A DNA stretch of 64,000 nucleotides, taken from NCBI RefSeq assembly GCF_905220365.1, contig NC_061153.1:1632001-1696000 (forward strand), written 5' to 3'. The notes beneath the pieces are model-generated. The model saw nothing but the letters and a program-made list of their open reading frames with translations. It made no database searches and had not been told where the DNA came from. The DNA comes from Vanessa cardui. Its lineage: Eukaryota > Arthropoda > Insecta > Lepidoptera > Nymphalidae. Below are positions 42,385 to 53,475 of the stretch, one piece after another; the first letter of the stretch is position 1, and the number at the start of each line of letters is the position of its first letter. The position numbers were made by a program, and so were the translations under genes.

Positions 42385-42550
42385 TGAAAAGAGCAACTAT
42401 GCGAGTTTCTTGCCGTTTCTTCTCGCTAGAAGCTGCTTTCCGAAACGGTGGTAGTATTTGATTATTGACGATTCAAAAACGCTTCAATGTGAAGTTTACT
42501 TGAATAAAATTGATTTGATTTGATTTGATTTGATTTGATTTGATTTGATT
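42385..42550 (+). repeat. Daphne-like-B 3' tail with (TGATT)8
   Basis: Contains GAGTTTCTTGCCG, CTTTCCGAA-CGGTGGTAG, GACGATTCAAAA and ACTTGAATAAAA, then about eight TGATT units at 42511-42550. The first blocks match the 3' end of Daphne-like-1. LINE-X resumes immediately after the pentamer array. Confidence 0.85.
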
Positions 42551-43621
42551 TGGAAATTATGCAATTGGATTACCAGCTTTTTGGCAGATCGGAGCATCAA
42601 GGTCGTTGTCGACGGTGCATGCTCTGACTTAAAATTCGTCAATGCTGGTGTTCCACAAGGCTGCGTTCTATCACCCACTCTGTTTCTTCTACATATCAAT
42701 GATTTGTTGCAAATCGGGAACATTCATTGCTATGCAGACGACAGTACCGTTGACACCTTATACACCGGCCGCGCTAATATTTCTCGGGAAAACGTCGAAG
42801 AGAACCGGAACAAACTTGTGTCTGAAATCGAGTCTTCGTTAAACGAAGTCTCGAATTGGGGCCGGCTAAATCTAGTCCATTTCAACCCCAAAAACACGCA
42901 AGTTTGCGCGTTAACCGCTAAAAAAACACCATTTGTCGTATCTCCACGATTTGAGGACATTCCGATAGCCGCTACAGGTAGTATCGGAATACTTGGCGTT
43001 GATATTTCGAACCTTGTTCAGTGCCGCGGTCAATTGGAAGGCAAAGCCAAATTGGCTTCAAAAAAGCTGGGCGTGCTCAGCAAGGCGAGACAGTATTTCA
43101 CGTCGGCCCATCGCCTAAAACTTTACAAGGCGCAAATTCGGCCTCACATGGAGTACCGCTCTCACCTCTGGGCGGGTGCTCCCCAATACCAGCTCCTTCC
43201 ATTTGACCGCATCCAACGTAGAGCGGCTCGAGTCATCGACGATCAAGCCCTTTCTGATCTCCTTGATCCTTTGGCTTTGCGTAGAGATGTCGGATCACTC
43301 TGCATCTTCTACCGAATTTTTCACGGGGAATGTTCCGAGGAATTGTTCGGATTAATCCCGGCTGCTGAATTTCACCTTCGGACATCTCGCCAAAATTCTA
43401 AGTTTCACCCGCACCACCTTGATGTCCGAAAATCCACACCAGCGCGATTTCTCAGACATTTTCTGCCTCGCACAACCACTTTGTGGAACCAGCTTTCGCC
43501 GGCGGTTTTTCCGAACAGATACGACATGGGAACCTTCAAGAAAAGAGCGTACTCCTTTTTGAAAGGCCGGCAACGCATCTGCAAGCCCCCTGGTGTTGCA
43601 GATGTCCATGGGCGGTGGTAG
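42551..43621 (+). pseudogene. LINE-X C-terminal RT
   Basis: Continues LINE-X from the position lost at 34050: NWITSFLADRSIKVVVDG, NAGVPQGCVLSPTLFLLHIN, catalytic CYADDSTVDT, FNPKNTQVCALTAKKTP, LGVDISN, LASKKLGVL, RPHMEYRSHLWAGAPQYQ, RIQRRAARVIDD and FKKRAYSFLKGRQR, ending VHGRW at TAG 43619-43621. The frame is open throughout. The first residues of an apparent ORF here are read from the TGATT array. Confidence 0.9.
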
Positions 43622-43734
43622 TCACTTTTCATCAGGTAAGCCTCCTGCTCGTTTGCCACCTATGCCAAAAAAAAAGAATCAATAAAATGTAGTGTTTATG
43701 AACCGGAAACTTTAATTGACTGTAACTGCCTTGT

Positions 43735-43850
43735 AAAATGTAGTGTTTAGAAATAAAACACGGACTCGATGTATAACCTTTTACTGCGCAGACACGAATC
43801 AACCGTCTCACATACTTTTTTAATAATACCCCCATTACAATATACAATAT
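43735..43850 (-). repeat. Candidate 3' LTR of Gypsy-2
   Basis: On the minus strand a purine run, TGGTGGAGGA (43851-43860), precedes ATATTGTATATTG, as a polypurine tract precedes a 3' LTR. Limits are guesses: there is no second LTR to compare. A 15-bp direct repeat (taaaatgtagtgttt) occurs at ~43684 and ~43735. Confidence 0.35.
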
Positions 43851-43887
43851 TCCTCCACCAATATTTACAAACTATTTAAATAAAGTC

Positions 43888-45262
43888 TTAGCACTTTTTA
43901 ATATTTTTGGTTCGTGTTTTCCGCATAGGGTAACTTCGAACATATTCTGCAGATTCCGGAATCTTTGCGGAATTTAAAACAGAATCAGCTCCTTCCTCTC
44001 CCGTGGAAACCGATGGATCAGATACTACATCAGAGCCAGCATCAAGGCCTTCCACCCTTTCTTCAGTATCAATACTAACTGGAACTAATTCGGCTAAAGA
44101 GCAAGGAGTATTGGCAGCTGGTGGCGATATGTTCGTAGCATTTGGAATAATTGACTCCAATGCAGGTTCAGAGCGTTCAAAATTCGAATGTTTTTGTGTT
44201 ATTACATCACCTATAATACTTATTTCGTCAGAATCAGACGTATCAAAGTGACCTTTATATGCCAACATTTGGTCTATATGTTTTTTAACATAAGTCTTAA
44301 ATTCGGGAACATATATAACAAAAAGCCTAGAACCTATTTTCTTCTTAATTATGCCTAACTTCCACGTATGTTTATTTCCATTATTATAATAATGTCTTAT
44401 CAACACTTTATCACCTATTACAAAAGGTATCTTCCGGTAACCACCATATTCCTTACGTTGTAATATCTGTTTCGAACACACATTATCATGGGCTTTGGAC
44501 GCTAACGACATTGATAAAGGGAACATTTTGATCGAGCGCATAAAATCTAGCCTAGATAGAAATTTTCGACCTATCATTAACTCTGCAGGGGAGAATCCCG
44601 TAGTACAATGCTTAGAATTCCTATAATCGAATAAAAACTTTAGTAACTTGATTTCGATCAATTTTTGGCTATTGGTTTGTTTTAAAATTAATCTCAGACT
44701 TCTTTTTACTGTCTTCATATTTACCGTATTTTCTGCTTGCCCGTTCGATGCCGGGTGATATGGTGCAATCGTGACATGTTGTATGTTATTGGACATACAA
44801 AAACTATCAAATTGACGCGAACAAAAATTAGTCGCATTGTCCGTGACAATCGTACGAACTAAACCGAACCTGCTAAATAATTAACATAATTTTACGATAA
44901 CTGCATCGCTATGCGTTGTGAACATATAAAAACATTCCACCCATTTAGAATGTGCGTCCACTGCAATTAGAAAATTTTTACCATTTATCGAGAACATATC
45001 GAGATGAACCCGCTCCCACGGCTGCTTCGGGTACGACCACGGCGCTAAAGGGGCACGCGCCAGTGCGTCTCGTAATGAAGCGTATATACTACATGATCCT
45101 ATTTTCTGTTCGATATGTGCGTCTATGTTGGGCCACCACATACGGGCGCGCGCTTCCGTTTTTGTCTTAACGACACCGAAATGGGAAGAGTGTAATTCAT
45201 CCAAAATTTGTTCTCGGAATAAAGTTGGAACAATTACCTTATGCCCTCGTAAAATGCAATTA
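43888..45262 (-). pseudogene. Gypsy-2 integrase
   Basis: One frame with a single in-frame TAA at 44881-44883. Zinc finger: LHSSHFGVVKTKTEARARMW then CSIYASL, where the last Cys of the HHCC motif is Tyr. Catalytic core: LDMFSINGKNFLIAVDAH with the first Asp, IVTDNATNF with the second, and PASNGQAEN with the Glu. The C-terminal region has VIGDKVLIRHYYNNGNK (GPY/F-like module) and an acidic/serine-rich end with RSYPMRKTRTKNIKKC. The core triad is intact, but the nonsense codon and the lost Cys point to inactivity. Confidence 0.87.
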
Positions 45263-45742
45263 TTTTCCAGTGAGCTGGTTATAGGCCCTAGATAAGTCTA
45301 ATTTTGAAAACTCTATACCCCCGTGTAGCTTAGCAAATATATCCTCAATTCTTGGTAAGGGGTAATTATCCATATAAAGAAATTTATTTAAAGTAACTGA
45401 AAAATCACCACATATCCTAATATTTCCATCTGAGCGCAAAACCGGAACAATAGGAGTTGCGAACTCTGAATGATCGACTTTTTCTAAAATACCCAAATCA
45501 ACTAATCTCTTTAATTCTATCTCGATTTTACATTTTAATGCTAACGGTACCGGTAGTGGCTTGAAAAATTTTAATTGCGCCTCTGGTCTTATTTTTAATG
45601 TAATTTTAAATTTATTAAAACTGCCTAATCCGTTAGAAAATAATTTAGAATATTTTTGTATTAATATATTGCTAATTTTATCTTCCTTAATATTATTACA
45701 CTTTATTTGACAATTGTAAATTAAAATCAGAAATAAAATCAC
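45262..45742 (-). pseudogene. Gypsy-2 reverse transcriptase, N-terminal third only
   Basis: Shows YSKLFSNGLGSFNKFKITL, FFKPLPVPLALKCKIE, ATPIVPVLRSDGNIRICGD and FSKLDLSRAYNQL (motif A with catalytic Asp), then stops at about 45265. The Y-x-D-D box, thumb and RNase H are absent. The deletion joins RT to the integrase zinc finger in another frame. Confidence 0.85.
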
Positions 45743-46870
45743 GACCCAATAGCACTGGTTGCCTTAAATTGGTTTTTACAACATATATCTTAAGCAATTG
45801 CTTGTGACCTTCATAACGCACTAACAATAACAAATAACCCAACGGCTTCATTTGGCTATCATTATAACAATTAAAAACAACACGACACGATTGCAGTTTA
45901 TACCTTTGCGAAAAAAATTTATCATAAACATGTTTCGGTAGAATTGACACAGCACTGCCGCTGTCTATTTTACATATAATATTTTCGCCCCCTATTGAAA
46001 CTATTTGTTGCATTGGCGCTCCATTCATACATTTAATATTAAAACATTTAAAATTACCTTCAACAAGGTCGTTATCGCCCATTTCCACAAAGTTATTATA
46101 TTTAATTTTATTTGCTTTACACATACGTTGTAAATGACCTTTTACATTACAGCTACGACATGTATAATTCTTATAACGACATTGATCCTTTATATGATTT
46201 TTGTAACCACACCCTACACAGCACTGTTTTACGTTAGAAACACTCGAAGCACTATTCTTCGGCGGCGTGCGGGCCCTCACCGCAAACACGGTGCCGCTGC
46301 CGCTCGGAGTCCCTTGCGCTTGCACCAGCGCGCCGTCCTGTGACGACGTTGGCTCATTGCGCGCACTCTGCAATGCCATGCGCGCACAGCGAACACTCGT
46401 AGCTAATTCCAACGCCTTGTTGAATGTCAGATGTTCAATGTTTTCGGCGAACAATTTCTCCTTCTCCTTAACGTTTTCTAACCCCAATACAAATCTATCC
46501 CGTAATGCCGTATCAAGGTCAGATTTAAACTCGCAGTATTGTGCAAGACTTCGCACTCGCGCAGCCCATTCAGCCCAGCCCAGCCTTATAAAACATATAT
46601 CTTTCAGCAAAAGTACTTCTTTTAGACATAAAATGGTTATTTAGCTTTTCCACTAAGCTTCCATATTCTATCTGTTCAAGATCGATTGGGAAAACTAAAT
46701 CCTTTGCGACGCGGTAAGTGTCCTCGACAAAAGCAGTCAGTAAAAGTGCACAACGTTTAACGCCGCTCTTATCATTCACTTCGTTAATATTATTAACTGT
46801 ACAAAATTGATTGAAACGACTGATGAAAACTCGCGGCTCGACACTCGATCGTAGTAAACGCGCGCATTGT
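45696..46870 (-). pseudogene. Gypsy-2 gag end, zinc knuckle and protease
   Basis: Gag text from ~46870 (EPRVFISRFNQFCTVNNIN, KRCALLLTAF), frameshift near 46585, then VRSLAQYCEFKSDLDTALRD, a zinc-knuckle region (CCVGCGYKNHIKDQC and CRSCNVKGHLQRMC) and the protease with CKIDSGSAVSILPK (D-S-G) and PVLLGRDFISDF. A further frameshift near 45705 leads to RT. The order gag-knuckle-protease-RT is standard for Ty3/Gypsy. Confidence 0.85.
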
Positions 46871-46965
46871 TATTAATTTGTTTACGTACGTCTTATCGCG
46901 GTACCCGCTAGGTTTTTACCTGCGGGCGCCTTGCGCACATCTGTTGACCGTCGATTACAATAATA

Positions 46966-48387
46966 ATGGACGAACAATATGAATACGAGAATGAGTATGA
47001 AAACAACAATATACGTCAATCTAATTATTTGAGCGAAAATGAGATGGTAGCGGATATAATAGAAGTAGTACCAAAACAATTAGAGGCATCACAGGAAGTA
47101 AGTAAAGATGACGGGGAACAGAAAGCCAGCAAAAGGGACAGAGAAGAAGATGAAGAAGACGAATGGAAATTGGTTCAAAAAAAAAAACGAAAAGAAGTAT
47201 AAATCTAGAACCGATAAAGAATTCTTTGAAATTTATATTTCATCCCGAGAAAAGTTACCGAAACTTTTCTGTAATGAAGGAATAATAAATATCGAGAAAA
47301 TTAAATACATTAACCCATTTAAGATAAGAGTCGACGTTGTTAATAAAGTTATGATACATAAGATTGAACAATGTAAAAAGTTTATAGATCTAGGATGGAG
47401 AATTCAGAGAGCCATGGAGGTTAATCTTTCTTATGGAGTGATTAAGAATGTAGATATAGAATTGTCAGAAGAAGAGATTATAAAAAGTATTGTTTGTCCA
47501 AATGCAGGAGAACTGATTTCTGTAAATAGACTTTTACGTCGAAATCGAGAAGGGGATGACTGGAAACCTAGTGAATCCATACGTCTATGCTTTAAAGGAT
47601 CCTATCGTCCGTCATACGTATGTGTCGATGGGCTAAGAATCCAAGTCGAACCTTATGTATTTCCGGTGACACAATGCTCTCGGTGTTGGAAGCTTGGACA
47701 CACTTCGAAACGATGTTCAAACGCAAAAATTGTATGTCCAAAATGTGGTGATAACCACCCTAATTGTGATACTACAATATTTAAGTGTAGTAATTGTGGA
47801 GGCCGACATATGTCTTTGTTGCGCTCTTGTCCGGCATATCGAAAAGAGAAGAGGTTAAGGGAGTTAATGGCGGAATTTAACTGCACGTATAGAAAAGCTC
47901 TGACCTTATACGTACCAACCGAGTCTCATAAATTGGAAAATAATAAATCCAATGTTAATTCAAATAATAAACCCACAAGTAATATGTTTGACATTTTACC
48001 ACAAGAATCTACTCCAATAGTATTCAGACAAGTCCCAACATTTGCTGATATTGTAAAAGAAACCTCTACTACGCCTAAAAATAAAAAAAAAATAAAAAAA
48101 CATTGTCTCATTCTTTAGGAAAACACAATGGGTTCGAAGAAGATCTTTCTATTGAGTTGGATGAAAATTTAAATAGTAATACAGATAAAAAAGATGAAAA
48201 GAAAAGAGAAATTAAATTTAGTGAACTTTTAAGTAGATTAAAAGAGATTTTATTTTTAAAAGATGAGTCATTTCAAGAAAAAGTGCAAAGTGTCATTAAG
48301 TGTTGTATAGAATGGGTGATATTAGTGATAGTCGAAAATATGTCAGATTGGCCAATGCTGAAGTCACTTATTGAATATTTGAAATAA
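46966..48387 (+). pseudogene. LINE-I ORF1: zinc-knuckle protein, frame changes in A-runs
   Basis: Starts at ATG 46966 with an acidic N-terminus (MDEQYEYENEYENNNIRQ). In an A11 run (47177-47187) the frame changes; the second frame carries FKIRVDVVNKVMIHKIEQ, SIRLCFKGSYRPSYVCVDG, QVEPYVFPVTQCSRCWKLG and CCHC knuckles (CSRCWKLGHTSKRC, CPKCGDNHPNC, CSNCGGRHMSLLRSC). In A-runs near 48077-48101 it returns to the first frame for a C-terminal region ending LIEYLK at 48387. Three knuckles and this layout match I/Jockey-type ORF1 proteins. Both changes lie in homopolymers, so they may be slippage, decay or sequencing error. Confidence 0.82.
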
Positions 48388-48389
48388 TA

Positions 48390-49547
48390 ATGGCTGAAAG
48401 TTGTAAGTTAATTAAGCTCAATATTATACAATGGAATTCACAAAGCCTTCGTCCAAAGTCTTTGACATTAGAACAATTGTTAATTCAAGAAAAGATTCAC
48501 ATTGCTGCACTTAGTGAAACGTGGTTAGAACCGGATAGCCATCTTAAAATAAAAGGTTATAATATGTTCCGTAGGGATATGGATGATTCTTATGGAGGAG
48601 TAGCAATATTGGTTCATAATTCCATTACATCAACTTTGAAGAATAATTATAGTAGCACGAATGCTGGCATAGAAATGATTGTAGTGAAAGTTTTTAATTA
48701 CGAACATGAAAAAGTATATAGCATCCATTTATTGCTCCCCATCCGTACGAACTTCTAAATCAGATTGGGAGAACTTATTTAACCTTTTAGATAGTAATAC
48801 TCTAATTTTGGGAGACTTTAATGGTCACCATGGTAATTGGTCAAACAAAACAGATTTGCGCGGTTCTCAGATTCATGATGCACTTATAGATAGTTGTTTC
48901 GTAACTTTAAATGACAATAATAGCCCTACGCGTATCAAACTTGTAAATAATAATATACAACAGTCTTCCCCCGATTTGTCTATAGTTTCATCCGACATTG
49001 CAATGAAACTTAAATGGAGAACTATAAATGAAAGTTTAGGTAGTGATCATCTTATAATTAAGATAACGACACAATGGGAAAAAGGGTTTGAGTATAATAT
49101 ACCTCTTCGACGTAATTATAAAAATGCTGACTGGTCATCCTACACAGAATTTTTGGAAAAATTATTTCGTGAATTTTCTTTTGTTACTGATGACCCCCAA
49201 AAATTATATAATAACTTTCTAAATGCTATTAATACGGCGGGTGATCGTTTTATTCCATTTATTAAGATTAACCGTAATCCGACCTGTAATTTTACACCTA
49301 AACCATTTTGGAATGTATCGTTATCAAAACTTGTAGCAGATAGACGGCTCGCTCTTTCCTTTTTTCGGCGTAACCCAATCCCACGGAACTTTAAGATTTT
49401 ACAGGAAAAAATTAGTAATACTCAAAAAATTATGCGTAAGTATCAATATAAATTAAGAAACGATTATTATACTTCAATTGATAGCAGGGTAACTCAAAGT
49501 GAGATGTGGTATAAAGTGAGTTGGTTAAAAGGGTCTAAAAGACCAAG
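48390..49547 (+). pseudogene. LINE-I ORF2, endonuclease and start of RT
   Basis: ATG at 48390, three bases after the ORF1 stop. Endonuclease: IIQWNSQSLRPKSLTLEQLL, IAALSETWLEPDS, a one-base loss near 48740, IYCSPSVRT, LILGDFNGHHGNWSN, SSPDLSIVSSD and LGSDHLIIKI (S-D-H). The linker runs to WLKGSKRP, where the BEL element is inserted after 49547. Catalytic residues for cleavage look conserved. Confidence 0.87.
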
Positions 49548-49804
49548 TGTTGGAGTCGATATCTCGGTGGAGAAGAATAAAAGAAAGTGGACTGTATAAA
49601 ATGTTGTAATTCGCGATCAACGTAGTACAAGTGAAGAAAGATGGGAACGTGATAAGTGTGCGCGTCGAGCGATGTTTCAGCTGACTACTAGACGGGCGTT
49701 GGCCGCCGCGGTGCCCCCCCCTGCCACTCGGGCAATGACCGCTGCGTCCCTTTCTGTAGTACGCGTGCCTCTCACTCGCTCCATGTTGAGTGTATGACTC
49801 AACA
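49548..49804 (-). repeat. BEL LTR (3' LTR on the minus strand)
   Basis: 257 bp from TGTTGGAGTC to GACTCAACA, with short imperfect inverted ends. It matches 58581-58843 nearly throughout. On the minus strand the adjoining GGGGGAGTA (49805-49815) is a plausible polypurine tract. Differences include C7 against C9 and a short indel near 49768. Confidence 0.95.
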
Positions 49805-49807
49805 TAC

Positions 49808-50058
49808 TCCCCCGGTTGAAGTGTCTTCAACAGCAGTGACTGGAAGAGGGCAGATGGTATTAAAAGCACGGCGTAAGACGCCTCTACGTGTGCGGATGTC
49901 GGCAACCCTTCCGATACCATCCTTTCCTGGGAGGACCTTTATGATACTGCCCAATGGCCACATCAATGGAGGTGACGTCTTGTCCTTGATGACAACAAGA
50001 TCTCCTTCCTTTAGCTCGCCTGAAGACCGGCACCATTTGGTTCGTTCCTGAAGCCATA
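49808..50058 (-). pseudogene. BEL pol C-terminal domain
   Basis: Minus-strand reading from 50058: LQERTKWCRSSGELKEGDLV, DKTSPPLMWPLG, GIGRVADIRTRRGVLRRAFN and PLPVTAV, the DUF5641-like C-terminal domain typical of BEL/Pao integrases. It is separated from the integrase remnant at 53476 by the Copia insertion plus a deletion. Confidence 0.88.
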
Positions 50059-50200
50059 TGTTAAATTTATATAACGAAATAATAATTTAATTACTACTAG
50101 CAACATCTGTCTCTAGATATGTCAACCCTATTTGTTCTGTCATTGTGTCTTCCGTTCAAATAAAAACTGTTCAGTCTGTAAAAATTCAACGAGTGTTTCA
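50059..50200 (+). repeat. Copia 5' LTR (single copy)
   Basis: 142 bp starting TGTTAAATTT and ending GTGTTTCA. The limits are set by TG...CA and by the primer-binding site four bases downstream. No second copy remains for comparison. Confidence 0.7.
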
Positions 50201-50203
50201 TTA

Positions 50204-50217
50204 GGTTATGGGCCCAG
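50204..50217 (+). other. Copia primer-binding site matching an internal part of initiator tRNA-Met
   Basis: GGTTATGGGCCCAG is complementary to the anticodon stem-loop region of eukaryotic initiator tRNA-Met (CTGGGCCCATAACC). Copia elements are known to prime from a half-tRNA of this kind, not from the 3' CCA end. Confidence 0.75.
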
Positions 50218-50259
50218 TCCCGCTAAATTCAGTAAAAAGTATTAGTTTTCTGCAGTGAA

Positions 50260-53200
50260 ATGGCTGGTAGTTACATCGTAAATGTTCCTAAACTCAAGGG
50301 ACGCGAAAACTACGACGAGTGGGCTTTCGCGGTTGAGAATTTTATGATATTGGAAGGCGTTGATATCAACAAGAAAGATGGCGAAGCAGCAACTAGCGTC
50401 GAAGATCAAAAGGCAAAAGCGAAATTAGTAATGACCATCGATTCATCCCTGTATGTGCATATAAAGTGTGAAAAAACAGTGCACGGTGTTTGGACAAAGC
50501 TAAAATCGCTGTTTGATGATTCGGGTTTTACACGCAGAATCAGTTTGTTGCGAACTCTCATCTCTATACGGCTCGAAAATTGCGATTCAATGACGGCGTA
50601 CATAACTCAGCTCATTGATACGGCGCATAAATTGAAAGGAACGGGCTTTGATATTAATGAAGAATGGGTAGGTTCATTGTTATTGGCGGGACTACCCGAC
50701 AAATTTTCGCCAATGATAATGGCCATAGAGCACTCGGGTATCGCCATTTCCGCTGACGTGATAAAAACAAAATTGATGGACATGAGTGATAATGTTGGCA
50801 GTACTGAAACAGAAAGTGCATTTATAACGGCTAAAAACTGGCAACGGAAAAAAATTGGCAAAACTGGAGATACGTCAACGTCAAATCGACCTGTCAAACC
50901 TATTAAATGTTACAAATGTAAACAAATTGGTCATTACAAAAACCAATGCCCACAAAATAAAGAAAAGCAAGTAAATGCATTTAGTGCAGTTTTCCTCAAT
51001 GGCAGTTTCAGTAAACAAGAATGGTATATCGATTCGGGAGCCAGCAATCACATGATGATATGTCAGGAAAACATCAAAAATACGTCACATAACCTAACAA
51101 CAAAGGAGATTATAGTGGCTAATAAAACGACTATGCCAGTGTTGTGTTCAGGAGATACACAGATTACGACGGTTGTTGAGAATTCAGAACATGATATTTT
51201 GGTCAAGGATGTGTTATGTATACCAAATCTCACCACTAACCTTTTGTCGGTCAGCCAGTTGATAAAGCATGGCAACAAAGTAAGTTTCCAACAAGAACAT
51301 TGTTACATCAGAAATCGGCAGAACGAGTTGATTGGCATAGCACAGTTGGTGAATTGAGTATACAGACTTAACACTCGGCCAGCATATTCATTAGCAGCTT
51401 CAGCTAGAACAACCTCAGATGTAACATGGCATCGAAGACTCGGTCATATTAATAGTACAGACATGAATGCAATGAAAAATGGTGCTGTTGAAGGTTTAAT
51501 GTATAACAAAAAGGCTAACATTGGCAAGTTCAACTGCACAGTGTGCTGTGAGGGCAAGCAGACAAGGTTACCTTTTCCACAGAGCAGTCACAGAAGTGAA
51601 AAAGTCCTCGAGATTGTGCATGCAGATGTGTGTGGCCCAATGGAGAACAAATCAATAGGTTCATCCAGATATTTCTTGCTATTTGTTGACGATTATAGCA
51701 GGATGTCATTCGTGTATTTTTTGAAAAATAAAAGTGAAGTATTTGCCACTTTCAGAGAGTTCAAGAATATGGTTGAAAAACAGACGAATTCCAGTATTAA
51801 GACCTTAAGGACTGATAATGGCACAGAATTTTGTTCAAATGAAATGAGAGATTGTTTGAAACAAAACGGCATCATTCATCAGAGAACCAATCCTTACAGT
51901 CCAGAACAAAATGGAATGTGTGAACGTTTTAACCGAACTATTGTTGAAAAAGCAAGGTGTCTGTTATATGATGCTAAATTAGAGAAAAAGTTCTGGGCAG
52001 AAGCAGTACATACAGCTGTATATTTAAAAAACCGATCAATAGCTTCAGGACTGCACCGGAAGACACCTTATGAACTTTGGCATGGTCGAAAACCAAATAT
52101 CAGCCACATACGAGTATTTGGTAGTATAGTAATGTCACATGTTCCTAAAGAGAAACGCCTGAAGTGGAACAAAAAGGCAGAAAAACATTATCTTGTTGGA
52201 TACGCAGATAAGGTGAAGGGCTATAGGCTATATAACCCAAAGACCAACAAAGTAATAACAAGCCGAGATGTTACAATAATAGAACGAAATGATAACCCAG
52301 AAAAAATACAAGCAGTAGTTGAAGAGAATCTAAGCGCACCAGCAAATCCTGCCGAGCAACATGAAGACCAGACCAGCTCCGACTCTGATGAATCTACTAG
52401 TACAGTAATATCAAAGGATGATAGTACTTATGTAGAAGAAGAACCATCTACTAGTTCCTCAGAAGAGTTTTTCGATACTGTACCATTGAGAGAATTGAAG
52501 GACCTTAATCAAATGACTAAACCGAAGGCAGAAGTAAGACAAAGAAAGAAGCCAGAGAGATACGGTTGCAGTAATATGTGTGTTGAAGCAGATTTTAATC
52601 TGTATGGAGACCAGATAACATATGAAGAGGCTATAAGCGGTCCAGAGGCAGAAGAATGGTGTCAGGCTATGAAGGAGGAGCTCAAGTCATTCCAAGATAA
52701 CAAGGCATGGGAAGTGGTGGATAAGCCAAATAAAGCTACAGTGGTTCAGTGTAAGTGGGTGTTTAAAAAGAAATTAGACAAGTGTGAAAAAGTGAGATAT
52801 CGTGCGCGTTTGGTGGCGAAGGGCTTCATCCAAAAAGCAGGTATAGACTACAAAGAGACATTTTCCCCTGTGCTTCGATACTCTACTCTAAGACTTTTAT
52901 TTGCATTGAGTGTCAAATATGACCTAGATATAACTCACCTAGATGTTACCACAGCATTTTTAAATGGCTATTTGGATGAAACTGTCTATATGAAATTACC
53001 AGAAAATTTTGTTTGTCAGAATAGAGAAAATAAACTACTAAAGTTGAATAGGGCAATCTATGGCTTGAAGCAATCTGCTCGGGCATGGTATAAACGAGTA
53101 GATGATTGTTTGCAAGGATTAGGTTATAAAAAGTCTTTGTATGAGCCGTGCTTGTTTGTTAAGCAGAACGAGAAATCTAAAACATTTATAGCTCTGTTTG

Positions 53201-53474
53201 TTGATGACTTTTTTATTTTTTCTAACTGTAAAATTGAAACTGAATGTCTAAAAACTGAATTAAATTCAAAATTTAAGTTAAAAGATTTAGGAGAAATCCG
53301 ACAATGTTTAGGCATGAGGGTTAGAAAAGAAAACAATGTTTTGATTGTAGACCAAGAACAATTTGTTGAACAGTTGTTAAGGAGATTTAACATGGAAAAT
53401 TGTAATCCAATAAATACACCAATGGAAGTAAATTTGAAACTTAAAAAGGAAGATATTTGTTCCACTAAATATCC
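50260..53474 (+). pseudogene. Copia gag-pol polyprotein, one nonsense codon
   Basis: Starts at ATG 50260. Gag ~1-210 (MAGSYIVNVPKLKGRENYDEW), CCHC knuckle near 217-230 (CYKCKQIGHYKNQC), protease WYIDSGAS near 255. A TGA at 51355-51357 interrupts the frame just before VYRLN. The same frame then gives the integrase finger (WHRRLGHI, CTVC), core (ADVCGPM, LRTDNGTEF, PEQNGMCERFN with D, D and E), then RT with WVFKKKLD, LDVTTAFLNGYLDE and catalytic FVDDFFIF. It is cut at KYPY near 53474, before the end of RT and RNase H. Apart from one stop and the deletion the protein is undamaged. Confidence 0.93.
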
Positions 53475-53475
53475 C

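Larger units (their letters stand above)
34051..42550 (+). mobile_element. Daphne-like-B: 5'-truncated LINE in LINE-X, itself split
   Basis: Starts within the endonuclease near 34053 and codes to 36523; its 3' tail is at 42385-42550. LINE-C and an unassigned block lie between. GGAAATT-GCA at 34041-34050 and GGAAATT-AT-GCA at 42552-42563 look like an imperfect target duplication from LINE-X. The 5' truncation and 3' pentanucleotide tail fit target-primed insertion. Confidence 0.7.
31905..43672 (+). mobile_element. LINE-X: non-LTR element split by Daphne-like-B
   Basis: Two coding halves (31905-34050 and 42551-43621) belong to one LINE type. The first ends at S-Y-G-I-P-G-K-L and the second starts at K-L-C-N-W, abutting within about 12 bp of sequence. 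The simplest reading is one element split by DNA now at 34051-42550. The leader at 31905-32160 has no clear ORF. The 3' end has CATCAGGTAAGCCTCCTGCT and an A-run near 43662-43672, a tail I know from many Lepidoptera. Confidence 0.72.
43735..46875 (-). mobile_element. Gypsy-2: antisense Ty3/Gypsy remnant with deleted RT/RNase H
   Basis: On the minus strand: gag end and protease (46870-45696), RT start (45742-45262), then directly integrase (45262-43888) and a candidate 3' LTR (43850-43735). About 400 codons of RT and RNase H are missing at ~45265. Its sequence is unlike Gypsy-1, so it is a separate family. The 5' LTR and gag N-terminus are missing at 46875. Confidence 0.86.
50059..53474 (+). 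mobile_element. Copia element in BEL, 3' end deleted
   Basis: Sense-strand Ty1/Copia element with 5' LTR (50059-50200), primer-binding site, and one gag-pol frame with a single nonsense codon. It stops in the RT C-terminus near 53474, where BEL integrase text resumes, so RNase H, 3' LTR and neighbouring BEL sequence were deleted. Confidence 0.9.
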
